The position numbers and the translations under genes were made by a program. A DNA stretch of 64,000 bases from Rhizobium sp. WYJ-E13 (GTDB taxonomy: Bacteria > Pseudomonadota > Alphaproteobacteria > Rhizobiales > Rhizobiaceae): NCBI RefSeq assembly GCF_018987265.1, contig NZ_CP076853.1:2852001-2916000 (forward strand), given 5' to 3'. Shown piece by piece: positions 41,822 to 50,214 of the stretch. Below the pieces are notes generated by a model. It made no database searches, was not told the origin of the DNA, and saw only the letters and a list, made by a program, of their open reading frames with translations. How positions within the stretch are numbered: the stretch's first letter is position 1; each line of letters begins with the position of its first letter.

Positions 41822-42352
41822 ATGGCCGACCAAGCAAAGATCAGACAGCATCTCGACGCTTGTCGTTTTCTATCTCTGGAGTCTTTCGGACCACATCAGG
41901 TAGGAGATTCACAATTCGATTTGATCCTTGAGGTGGCCGAACTAAAAAGTCAGGCTCCACAGGCAGGCAACCAAACATGGGATACTGAAACACTGGCAAG
42001 CCTCGACATACAGACGTCTGAGGATGTCCTTCGTCTCCTCGAAAACGCCAACCGTCTGGTTGTCAGCCCGGATTCAGCTATCTTTACGATCCGCTTTGAG
42101 GATTACGCTTCATTTCAGATCATGAACGAAACGATGACGCTACCGGAAACCGACGAAGATTTCTCTAAAAAGCTCCGCAGCTACGAAAAGTCTCGCTTTC
42201 TCGACTATATGGCGACAGCGACATGCGCATCGGATTGGCTCTCTGAGCCTCTAAGGCATTTCCGCGTCATCTGCGTCAACCACATCATTGATGTCGCCTG
42301 CATTGAGGCCCCCATTATCTCAACGAAACCAGCTCGCAATTTCGACGCATGA
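41822..42352 (+). CDS. Hypothetical protein, orphan
   Basis: 176 residues from ATG 41822, close behind the preA terminator. Composition is less GC-rich than its neighbours. No signal, membrane helix or known motif; the middle includes EDVLRLLENANRLVVSPDSAIFTIRFEDY. It has three Cys. Overall it resembles the small acidic orphan proteins often brought in by horizontal transfer. It converges on the prfH gene. Confidence 0.6.
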   Translation: MADQAKIRQHLDACRFLSLESFGPHQVGDSQFDLILEVAELKSQAPQAGNQTWDTETLASLDIQTSEDVLRLLENANRLVVSPDSAIFTIRFEDYASFQIMNETMTLPETDEDFSKKLRSYEKSRFLDYMATATCASDWLSEPLRHFRVICVNHIIDVACIEAPIISTKPARNFDA

Positions 42353-42416
42353 ATGTCAGAGACGACAGAAGTCGACACCCACGGAGAGCGTGCTGACTTC
42401 TGCCCAAGACTGAACG

Positions 42417-43031
42417 TCAAAGCTTGAAGGCTTTGACCTCGTTGCCACGCTCGATCGTGCGGTTGGCAACGAAGCGTCCGGCTTTGGCCGCCTCCTGCTT
42501 TTCCGCCTCGATATCCTGCAGCATTGCCTGCAGGCGCTGGATTGCGAGCGCCTTGTTGCGATGCTGCGAGCGCTCGTCCCGTGCCGTCACGACAAGGCCG
42601 CTCGGACGATGCAGGACACGAACCGCGCTGTCGGTCGTGTTCTGATGCTGCCCGCCCGGCCCGCCAGCCCGCAACGTCTCGAAATGCAAGTCGGCCGGAT
42701 TGATCGCCACCTCGTGGCCTTCCGGGACGAGATCGATACGACGAACGGCGACATACCAGTTCTGGCGTTTGTGGCCGGGCCGTACCGGGCTCTTGAAAGT
42801 GAACCGGACAGTACCGCAATAGCCAGCTGCAATCTGCTCCGCCGCACTTCCATCGATGCTGAAGATCGCCGATTTCGCGCCATGCTGATCCGGCATCGGC
42901 CCGAGGCTGGTATCGACGCTGCATCCTTGCTGGACAGCCTCCCGCTCCAGGATACGCAGGAGCGCAGAGACTGCGATGCGGCATTCTACCGGGCCGTTGC
43001 CCGACGTGATGAGGAGATCAATAGCGCTCAT
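42417..43031 (-). CDS. prfH: Peptide chain release factor H (PrfH)
   Basis: 204 residues from ATG 43031, overlapping the rtcB stop by ATGA. LHFETLRAGGPGGQHQNTTDSAVRVLH contains the GGQ motif that hydrolyses peptidyl-tRNA, followed by a class I release factor domain III-like tail (QHRNKALAIQRLQAML). It lacks a codon-recognition domain. PrfH is nearly always paired with an RtcB-type RNA ligase; in E. coli the pair repairs ribosomes cleaved in the decoding centre, PrfH freeing the stalled peptide. That role here is inferred. Confidence 0.92.
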   Translation of the reverse strand: MSAIDLLITSGNGPVECRIAVSALLRILEREAVQQGCSVDTSLGPMPDQHGAKSAIFSIDGSAAEQIAAGYCGTVRFTFKSPVRPGHKRQNWYVAVRRIDLVPEGHEVAINPADLHFETLRAGGPGGQHQNTTDSAVRVLHRPSGLVVTARDERSQHRNKALAIQRLQAMLQDIEAEKQEAAKAGRFVANRTIERGNEVKAFKL

Positions 43032-44242
43032 GGCCACGCGCCTCCTTCCCGACGATGCTCGGGCTTTCTTCGCCGCTGCTCAACCTCGGCCTCGTCAACC
43101 GCCTTTTTGAAGGTCACGAGCGGCCGGAGGCTGGCGACGACTTCGACCAGATTTGCACGTTCCAGATCGGCCACGACCTGGCCGGCATCCTTGTAGGCCG
43201 AAGCAGCCTCCTCGATGACCAGCGCGCGGTCGTCGCAAATGGCAACACCGCCCCATGCATTGCGCAGCAACCGTTCCCGCTCGGAGCGGCTGCGACCGAC
43301 ACGCCCATGCATGCTGGCGCGGTCGTATTTGCGGCCCGCCCCATGGGACATGCCGCCGAGCGAGCGGATGACCGCGTCCGTAGCGCGAACCACATAGCTG
43401 AGGCTTGCTCGGGATCCTGCAATTGGCGCGAGCTCACCGGGGGTGACGGCAGCAGCACCCTTATAGTGCACAAAACCGCGACCGGAGGACCGGACGAAAT
43501 TGTGCGGCACATCGGCGACGAGGCTGAGATCGGCACGCAAGACAGCCGCTGCCTTTTCCGCGATCAGCCGGCGATTCAACGAAGCCCAGGATACGCACTG
43601 ATCATGGCTTGCAAGCCATGCGACAGCCGCTTCCGAGCCAGGTGAAAGACCGGTCGTCAGATCAGGATGAGCTGCAACGGTCTCCGAGAAGACGGCAGCG
43701 CCAAGAGCCCGCGAGCCGGAATGGACAAGCAGGTAAAGACCCTGGCCATCGAAACCGGCAGCATCACCGCCGTCGACAAGTGTCTCCACGGCCTGCAGTT
43801 CGCAGAAGTGATTGCCACCCCCGATCGTGCCCAGTGCATCCGGAAAGAGAGAAACTGGCAGACCGGCCTCCTCGAGCAATGCCGAGGGATTGCCGATCTC
43901 CTGAGATTCTAGCTCACGAAGCCGTTCCGCCGCCTTGTCGATCTTCAATTTGCGCAGCGGCAGATCGAGAGAGAAGAGCGACATGCCGCAGCCGATATCG
44001 TTGCCGACAAGCAGCGGAAGCAGCCGGTCCGACGCCAGCGCGACACCTGTTGCTCCATATTTGCCGGGATGCAGATCTGGAAAGGCGGCAATTTCCGAAA
44101 CGCCCGCAAGACGGGACATTTCGGCAAGTTGATCCAAGGCAGCACCCTCGATCCAGGTGCTGCCGGAAAAGAAATGGTTGATGACTGCAGGCGATGTCGC
44201 CTGCACTATCGGGGAGCTTTCGCTCCCAATGGAATTGCCCAT
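43028..44242 (-). CDS. rtcB: RtcB-family RNA ligase coupled to PrfH (RtcB2 type)
   Basis: 404 residues from ATG 44242; an upstream Met at 44275 is possible. Metal-binding and catalytic segments are present: FPDLHPGKYGATGVAL, VGNDIGCGMSLF (Cys ligand), GTIGGGNHFCELQ, LVHSGSRALG and, near the C-terminus, GGMSHGAGRKYDR, which holds the His that forms the GMP adduct. RtcB joins 2',3'-cyclic phosphate ends to 5'-hydroxyl ends. Translational coupling to prfH marks it as the dedicated partner and not the housekeeping RtcB. Confidence 0.92.
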   Translation of the reverse strand: MGNSIGSESSPIVQATSPAVINHFFSGSTWIEGAALDQLAEMSRLAGVSEIAAFPDLHPGKYGATGVALASDRLLPLLVGNDIGCGMSLFSLDLPLRKLKIDKAAERLRELESQEIGNPSALLEEAGLPVSLFPDALGTIGGGNHFCELQAVETLVDGGDAAGFDGQGLYLLVHSGSRALGAAVFSETVAAHPDLTTGLSPGSEAAVAWLASHDQCVSWASLNRRLIAEKAAAVLRADLSLVADVPHNFVRSSGRGFVHYKGAAAVTPGELAPIAGSRASLSYVVRATDAVIRSLGGMSHGAGRKYDRASMHGRVGRSRSERERLLRNAWGGVAICDDRALVIEEAASAYKDAGQVVADLERANLVEVVASLRPLVTFKKAVDEAEVEQRRRKPEHRREGGAWP

Positions 44243-44440
44243 GATGATGAACTCTGGATATGAGTGGTCGTTCATCGCGCAACGGCGATGGTCAACCGGC
44301 ATTTGCCAGCCGAATGGCTGAGTTAAGCCGAAACCCTCTCGGGGCGTGCTGAGATTTTTGTCATCGTGCGCTCCCTTTCCAGAAACAATTGATACCGCCC
44401 GTATAGGCGAAGTGAAAAGCAAATGCAAGTCGAGGGCGTA

Positions 44441-45421
44441 TTAATTACCGAACGACTTGCGGTAGGCGCTCGGGCTCGTCCCGAGCCGACGGCGGAAATG
44501 GTGGCGCATGGTCGCGAGCGTGCCGAAACCGCTGGCGATGGCGATATCATCAAGTGAGACGGCAAGCTCCTTCTCGAGCAGATCGCGTGCGTGCCGCAAC
44601 CGCTCCTTCAGCAGCCACTCCCCGACACTGTCGCCCGTCGCTGCCTCGAAGCGGCGCTGGAAGGTGCGCATGCTCATGCCGGCCCTGCCGGCAAGCAGGC
44701 TGATCGGCTGCTCCTCGGAAAGCCGCTCGCGCATCCATTCGATCAATGGCCCGAGACGAATGCCTTCCCTTTCCTCCGGCACGGGAGCCGCAATGAACTG
44801 TGCCTGCCCGCCCTCACGGTGCGGCGGAACGACGAGACGCCGCGCGACGCTGTTGGCGGCGTCCGGGCCGAAATCGCCGCGCACGACATGCAGGCAGAGA
44901 TCGATGCCGGCGGCACTGCCCGCCGCCGTCAGGATAGTTCCTTCGTCCATATAGAGCACATGGGCATCTAGGGCGATGTCGGGGTAACGCTCGGCAATCG
45001 AGGCGACATAACGCCAATGCGTCGTTGCGCGCCGCCCGGCGAGCAGGCCCGCCGCGGCAAGGACGGCGACACCCGAGCAGAGTGACATCACCCGCGCGCC
45101 GCACTCGTGGGCGGTCCGGAGCGATGCGATCAGAGGCTCCGGCACCGGTGCATCGATCGATCGCCAGCCCGGCGCGATGATCAGGTCCGCCTCGTCGAGC
45201 AATTCAAGCCCTCTGTCGACCGCAACCGTCAGCCCGCCGGCAGCCCGCAGCGGGCCGGGCTCGACGCCGGCGACCGAGAAACGATACCAGCTCTCGCCCA
45301 TTTCCGGCCGCGACAGGCCGAAGACCTCATAGGCAATGCCGAATTCGAAAGTGCAGAGCCCGTCATAGGCAAGCACCACGACATGCGGCCCCCGTGTCTT
45401 GTGAACATCCGATTCTGGCAT
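44441..45421 (-). CDS. ftrA: GlxA/FtrA-type AraC-family regulator
   Basis: About 326 residues from ATG 45421 (a start at 45451 is possible). The N-terminal half is a DJ-1/PfpI-like domain (VVVLAYDGLCTFEFGIAYEVFGLSR; VMSLCSGVAVLAAAGLLAGRRATTHW with the nucleophile-position Cys). The C-terminal half is an AraC DNA-binding domain with two helix-turn-helix motifs (PISLLAGRAGMSMRTFQRRF; DIAIASGFGTLATMRHHFRR). It is divergent from a rhodanese gene, a conserved pairing that suggests it controls that gene. Confidence 0.9.
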   Translation of the reverse strand: MPESDVHKTRGPHVVVLAYDGLCTFEFGIAYEVFGLSRPEMGESWYRFSVAGVEPGPLRAAGGLTVAVDRGLELLDEADLIIAPGWRSIDAPVPEPLIASLRTAHECGARVMSLCSGVAVLAAAGLLAGRRATTHWRYVASIAERYPDIALDAHVLYMDEGTILTAAGSAAGIDLCLHVVRGDFGPDAANSVARRLVVPPHREGGQAQFIAAPVPEEREGIRLGPLIEWMRERLSEEQPISLLAGRAGMSMRTFQRRFEAATGDSVGEWLLKERLRHARDLLEKELAVSLDDIAIASGFGTLATMRHHFRRRLGTSPSAYRKSFGN

Positions 45422-45512
45422 GATCTTTACGCTATCAGTCACGATGGCCAATATTGCTCATCACTATCATCGGCAATGATCGGCTGCAACCAAGTCAAGA
45501 AAGGACAAGATC

Positions 45513-45923
45513 ATGCCGAGCCCGGTTTCCGAAATTCCCGCCGCCGCACCCGAAGCTGCCGCCGAACACTTCGCCCGCAAACTCGCCTTCGAGACCGACT
45601 GTTCGGATGTGAACGCCGCCTTCGCTTCGGGCAAGGTCGATTTTGTGCTGCTCGACGTCCGCTCGCCGGCACTCTTCGCCCTCTCGCATGTTCCAGGCGC
45701 CCTCAACCTGCCGCACGGCAAGATGACCGGGCATCGCATGTCACAATGGCCTGCGGATACACTGTTTGTTGTCTATTGCGCCGGGCCGCATTGCAACGGC
45801 GCGGACAAGGCTGCACTTCGCCTGTCGCGTCTCGGCCTGTCCGTCAAGCTGATGATCGGCGGCCTGACCGGATGGGCAGACGAAGGTTTTGCTTTCGAGG
45901 GCGAGGCAGGCGCTGCCGCCTGA
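45513..45923 (+). CDS. Rhodanese-domain protein
   Basis: 136 residues, one rhodanese domain. FVLLDVRSPALFALSHVPGALNLPHGKM is the conserved CH2A region, and FVVYCAGPHCNGADKAALRLSRLG is the active-site loop with the catalytic Cys in CAGPHCNG. It may carry sulfane sulfur from small thiols. It has no transit signal and lies divergent from the FtrA-like regulator, with a 91-base shared control region. Confidence 0.88.
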   Translation: MPSPVSEIPAAAPEAAAEHFARKLAFETDCSDVNAAFASGKVDFVLLDVRSPALFALSHVPGALNLPHGKMTGHRMSQWPADTLFVVYCAGPHCNGADKAALRLSRLGLSVKLMIGGLTGWADEGFAFEGEAGAAA

Positions 45924-46144
45924 TCAAGGATCCTCTCACCGGCAGTGCCCTTCGGGACCGCATTATATGCGGCCTCACACTGCCGGCCACGCAAACAGAT
46001 CCCGAAGAATCGGATTGCCATTCTCAGCGAAATCCATGTTTTTCTATGATTTTCTCTGGAAATACGCCAAAGCTGCCGTATATCGCTAGTTTGGTCAGTC
46101 CTATCCGGGCGGCATCCTATGCGACAACTTGGAACACGGTCAGC

Positions 46145-46678
46145 ATGTCACTTCGCAGTGCCCTACGCGCACAAACAGCAGATTGCCATGCCAAGGTGGA
46201 CGCCCACTTCGGTAACTTCAGCCTTTCCGATATCCGCGATTACAAAGCTTTCTTGCGCGCCCATGCCCGTGCCGTTCCTTCGATTGAATCGGCTCTGGAA
46301 CGGACCAGCATCATCAGGCTGCTGCCGGACTGGCCAGAGCGCCGGCGAACATCTCTTCTCCTTGCCGATATAGCCGCGCTGAACGAGCTGCCTCCTCAGC
46401 CCCTTCTACAGCCCGAGTTTCACGATGACGCATCCCTCTGGGGCGCGCTCTATGTACTGGAAGGATCGAAGCTTGGCGGGGCCATGCTCGCAAAGGCCGT
46501 GCCCGACCACCTGCCGAGCAGCTATCTCAGTCCCCAGGGTCCGAAGGGCGCCATGCGCGTATTTATGAAACGTCTGGATGCAAGTGGCGTTGACGATATC
46601 GCAGGCGCAGTTGCGGCTGCACGCGATGTCTTCGCTCTCTTTCTGAAGGCTGCACAGCTCGAACTGGAAGCGGCTTGA
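46145..46678 (+). CDS. bphO: Heme oxygenase (BphO)
   Basis: 177 residues from ATG 46145; the frame is open far upstream but that part overlaps the rhodanese gene and is not coding. ALRAQTADCHAKVDAHFG contains the proximal His of heme oxygenases, and GALYVLEGSKLGGAMLAK is the distal helix glycine region. It makes biliverdin, the chromophore of the bacteriophytochrome whose gene starts at the same TGATG junction (46676-46680). The pair is therefore translationally coupled. Confidence 0.9.
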   Translation: MSLRSALRAQTADCHAKVDAHFGNFSLSDIRDYKAFLRAHARAVPSIESALERTSIIRLLPDWPERRRTSLLLADIAALNELPPQPLLQPEFHDDASLWGALYVLEGSKLGGAMLAKAVPDHLPSSYLSPQGPKGAMRVFMKRLDASGVDDIAGAVAAARDVFALFLKAAQLELEAA

Positions 46679-49248
46679 TGAGCCAGACCACAGCTCCCGT
46701 CGATCTGACCAATTGCGATCGCGAGCCGATCCATCAGCTCGGTTCCGTCCAGCCCTTCGGTTTTCTGCTTGCGGCATCCTCGGACTGGATCGTCACCCGT
46801 GCCTCCGCAAATCTTTCGGAATTCCTGGCCATAACCCATGCCGAAGCGGTTGGCCGGCCTGTCTCGTCGATTCTTACGCCCGAAGCACTCCACAGCCTTC
46901 GCGACAGACTTGCCACCCTGCGCGGACCCGACATCGTCGAACGTATTTTCAGCATTGCGCTGACTTCGGCTAACCGGCGCTTTGACGTCGCAATCCATGT
47001 GAGCCACGGCCAGGTCATCATCGAGGGCGAACCTTGCAACGAAGGCAAGGCCGACGCGCCGTCGCTCTCTATGCGCAGCATGATGTCCCGCCTCGACCAT
47101 ACCGAAACGCTGGAGGCCTTCTTCCGCGAAGGCGCCCGCCAAGCCCGCGCCTTGACTGGTTTCGACCGCGTGATGGTCTATCGCTTCGACGATAGCGGCT
47201 CCGGCGAGGTCGTGGCAGAAGCTGCCCGGCCGGGTATCGGCTCGTTCCTCGGCCTGCATTATCCCGCGTCCGATATTCCGGTGCAGGCGCGCGCGCTCTA
47301 TCTGCGCAATCTCTTCCGCATCATTGCGGATATCCATTCGACACCGGTGCCGATCCTGCCCGAACTCGACGAGCATGGCCGCCCGCTTGATCTCTCCATG
47401 TCCGTGCTGCGGTCGGTTTCTCCCATTCACATCGAATATCTGAAGAATATGGGCGTCGGCGCCTCGCTCTCCATTTCAATCGTCGCCGATGGCAGGCTAT
47501 GGGGCCTATTTGCCTGCCACCACTACAGCGCCCGCCTACCTTCGGCCGAAAGCCGCTCCACGGCCGAGCTCTTCGGCCAGATGTTCGCCTCCCGCCTCGA
47601 AAGCCGCGAACGACGCCTGGCGCTCGACTACGAGACCAAGGCACGCCGCATCGCCGACCGGCTTCTCACCTCCGTTGCCGACAATGCAAGCCTGCTCGAC
47701 GATCCGACGTGGCTGATCGACGCGCTGGCGGATGCCATTCCCGCTGATGGTATCGGTGTGTGGATCAACGGGCGGCTGGCGATTGCCGGCCTCGGGCCGA
47801 ATGAAAAAAGCTTTGCCATCCTTGTCCGCCACCTCAATCGCAATGCCGCCGGCCGGGTCTACGCGGTGGATCGCCTTGGCGAAACCTATCCCGATATCGA
47901 AACCGATGGTGCCGTAGCCGGCATGCTCGCCATTCCGATCTCCCGCTCGCCACGCGATTACGTCGTGCTCTTCCGCCAGGAGATTGTGCGTACCGTCCGC
48001 TGGGCCGGAGATCCGCACAAGCCCGTGGAATATGGCCCGAACGGCCCGCGCCTCACCCCTCGCAAGAGTTTCGAAGCATGGTCCGAGCTGGTGCGCGGCC
48101 GCTCCCTGCCCTTCACCGAAGCAGAGCGCCGCGTGGCGGAAACCATCCGTGTTACGCTGATCGAAGTCGTACTGCGCCTGACCGATGAAGCAAGCATGGC
48201 GCGCCAGCTTGCCAATGAACGGCAGGAATTGCTGATCGCCGAGTTGAACCATCGCGTCCGTAATATCCTCGGCCTGATCGGCGGCCTGATCCGCCAATCA
48301 CAATCGACCTCCATCAGCCTGCCGGATTATGTCCGCCAGCTTGAGGGCCGCGTCCAGTCGCTCTCCAGAGCGCATGACCAGATCACTCGCGACCACTGGG
48401 CGCCCGCCTCGCTTCGTCAGTTGCTGCTTGCGGAAGCCGCCGCCTATCTCGGGAAAAATGCCCAGCGTATACGCATGACCGGCGACGACGTGCTGCTCGA
48501 GCCGCAGGCCTTTTCCACCACCGCCCTCGTCTTCCATGAACTGGTGACCAACAGCGCCAAATATGGAAGCCTTTCCGGATCCGGCTTTATCGACCTCAGC
48601 TGGAGCACGGACGAGGAAGGCAATCTCCACCTGAACTGGCGCGAAAAGGATGGCCCGCCCGTGGTCGAACCGACGCGCCACGGTTTCGGCTCGACAATCA
48701 TCCGCCGTTCAATCCCCTACGATCTCGGCGGCAGGGCCGAACTTCGCTACATCAGCGATGGCCTGGAGGCCGATTTTTTCATCCCCGCAAAACACGTCAA
48801 TGCGGTGAGCGCCGCAGGCGAACGTCCCGCACCGGCCCCGGTGGAAATTGCCGAGCGCAGCAAGGCGGCGGCCAATGACGAGCTTCTCTGCGGGCTCAAT
48901 GTGCTATTGGTCGAAAACAACCTCATCATCGCCATGGACGGCGAAGACATTCTGCGCCGTCTGGGCGCGGAGGTCGAGACCGCGCCAAGCGTCGCCGACG
49001 CGATTGAACTCCTGGCCGGCCAGTCCTTCGATCTGGCGCTTCTCGATGTCAATCTCGGCGATGAGACCAGCTTCGCCATTGCCGACCGTCTAGCCGCCAG
49101 TAACGTGCCTTTCGTTTTCGCGACAGGCTACGGTGAGGGGATCGCGCAGGCGCACAGCCATTCGGATGCGCCAGTTCTGCAAAAGCCCTATACGATCGAG
49201 GGAGTGACGGACATTCTGGTTCGCATGCCTCTCCCAAAGAGATCCTGA
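46678..49248 (+). CDS. bphP: Bacteriophytochrome, HWE kinase with C-terminal receiver
   Basis: 856 residues from ATG 46678. The chromophore Cys is residue 13 in DLTNCDREPIH. The PAS domain (about 20-120), GAF domain (about 140-310, with YPASDIPVQAR) and PHY domain (about 320-500) follow. An HWE kinase core has NHRVRN near 525 and an HATPase segment HELVTNSAKYGSLS. The C-terminus is a receiver with phospho-acceptor Asp in LALLDVNLG. It senses red/far-red light via biliverdin. Using an HWE kinase instead of a HisKA domain resembles the AgP2-type family. Its output target is unknown. Confidence 0.93.
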   Translation: MSQTTAPVDLTNCDREPIHQLGSVQPFGFLLAASSDWIVTRASANLSEFLAITHAEAVGRPVSSILTPEALHSLRDRLATLRGPDIVERIFSIALTSANRRFDVAIHVSHGQVIIEGEPCNEGKADAPSLSMRSMMSRLDHTETLEAFFREGARQARALTGFDRVMVYRFDDSGSGEVVAEAARPGIGSFLGLHYPASDIPVQARALYLRNLFRIIADIHSTPVPILPELDEHGRPLDLSMSVLRSVSPIHIEYLKNMGVGASLSISIVADGRLWGLFACHHYSARLPSAESRSTAELFGQMFASRLESRERRLALDYETKARRIADRLLTSVADNASLLDDPTWLIDALADAIPADGIGVWINGRLAIAGLGPNEKSFAILVRHLNRNAAGRVYAVDRLGETYPDIETDGAVAGMLAIPISRSPRDYVVLFRQEIVRTVRWAGDPHKPVEYGPNGPRLTPRKSFEAWSELVRGRSLPFTEAERRVAETIRVTLIEVVLRLTDEASMARQLANERQELLIAELNHRVRNILGLIGGLIRQSQSTSISLPDYVRQLEGRVQSLSRAHDQITRDHWAPASLRQLLLAEAAAYLGKNAQRIRMTGDDVLLEPQAFSTTALVFHELVTNSAKYGSLSGSGFIDLSWSTDEEGNLHLNWREKDGPPVVEPTRHGFGSTIIRRSIPYDLGGRAELRYISDGLEADFFIPAKHVNAVSAAGERPAPAPVEIAERSKAAANDELLCGLNVLLVENNLIIAMDGEDILRRLGAEVETAPSVADAIELLAGQSFDLALLDVNLGDETSFAIADRLAASNVPFVFATGYGEGIAQAHSHSDAPVLQKPYTIEGVTDILVRMPLPKRS

Positions 49249-49251
49249 TCG

Positions 49252-49902
49252 TCAGGTGCCGGAACGATCCGGCCTCAACCCGCCAATGAAAAGCTGCTCC
49301 AGGAAACGCGCCGCATCCTCGAAACGCCCGTCGCCCGAATGCTCTTCGCCGAGCACAGCGCGAACCTGCACGTCGAAATCGGCATAGTGCTGCGTCGTCG
49401 ACCAGATCGAGAAGATGAGGTGATAGGGATCGCAATAGGCGATCTTGCCGCTCTTGATCCAGGTGCGGATGACGGCCGCCTTTTCATCGACCAGCTCTTT
49501 CAGCGGTCCCTTAAGCATATCGAGGACGTGCGGCGCGCCCTGCAGCATCTCGTTGGCAAAAAGCCGGCTCTCGCGGGGGAAATCGCGCGCCATCTCGAGC
49601 TTGCGGCGGATATAGCTGCGGATCTCCGATTCCGGATTGCCTTCCGCATCGAAGGCCCTCAGCGGCTCCAGCCAGTTGAAAAGCACCCGGTCGATCAGCG
49701 CGCGGTGCATGGCTTCCTTGGTGCGGAAATAATAGAGGAGATTCGGCTTCGACATGCCGGCCACCTCGGCGATCTGGTCGATGGTCGAGCCGCGGAAGCC
49801 GCTGACCGAAAACACATCGAGCGCCGCCTCCAGGATCTGCTCTTCCTTCTCCTCCTGGATGCGTGTCCGCCGAAGTGTCTTCGCCGCTCTCGGTATGGCC
49901 AT
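49252..49902 (-). CDS. rutR: RutR-like TetR-family pyrimidine regulator
   Basis: 216 residues. HTH: EEKEEQILEAALDVFSVSGFRGSTIDQIAEVAGMSKPNLLYYFRTKEAMHRAL spans about 18-70, with recognition helix GMSKPNLLYYF. The C-terminal domain (LFANEMLQGAPHVLDML; SIWSTTQHYADFDVQV) matches RutR, which releases DNA on binding uracil. It is divergent from the hydrolase gene, and a RutR-like operator sits between them. It probably controls the whole pyrimidine cluster. Confidence 0.9.
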   Translation of the reverse strand: MAIPRAAKTLRRTRIQEEKEEQILEAALDVFSVSGFRGSTIDQIAEVAGMSKPNLLYYFRTKEAMHRALIDRVLFNWLEPLRAFDAEGNPESEIRSYIRRKLEMARDFPRESRLFANEMLQGAPHVLDMLKGPLKELVDEKAAVIRTWIKSGKIAYCDPYHLIFSIWSTTQHYADFDVQVRAVLGEEHSGDGRFEDAARFLEQLFIGGLRPDRSGT

Positions 49903-50214
49903 CCGCTCTTTTCCCCTTGAAATTCAACTCCTTCGCTCAAGATTGAAAGAACGGCCCCTCCCGCCGCTTTAATGGGCACTTGCCGGTATGTTTGCCCTTA
50001 TATTTCTATGTATTTTTCGTGATTTTCGTCTTGAGCGCAGCGATGGAAGTTGTAATGTTTACCAATCGGTCAAATTATCCGCCAGATAAAAAACAAAGGC
50101 AACTGGCGATTTTCCAGCGCTGACAGAACAACAAGCAGCAGCGGGATTTGACCACGGGAACATGGCGGGCATGCACCTTGCATGACTGCCGCAAAACAGG
50201 TGAGGACTTTCAAT
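49903..50214. other. Shared control region between rutR and the hydrolase gene
   Basis: This 312-base gap contains the RutR-like operator at 50058-50073 and AT-rich promoter-like sequence around 49990-50100. The hydrolase leader carries a good ribosome site (AGGTGAGGAC). No gene is visible. Confidence 0.5.
50058..50073. promoter_or_regulatory. RutR-type operator
   Basis: TTTACCAATCGGTCAA agrees with the RutR consensus TTGACCA-N2-TGGTCAA at 12 of 14 defined positions. It lies 155 bases upstream of rutR's start and 142 bases upstream of the hydrolase start. Confidence 0.65.

Noticed and set aside
45107..46145. Long upstream extension of the heme oxygenase frame
   Set aside because: It overlaps the FtrA and rhodanese genes in other frames and looks compositionally random; bphO homology starts at 46145.
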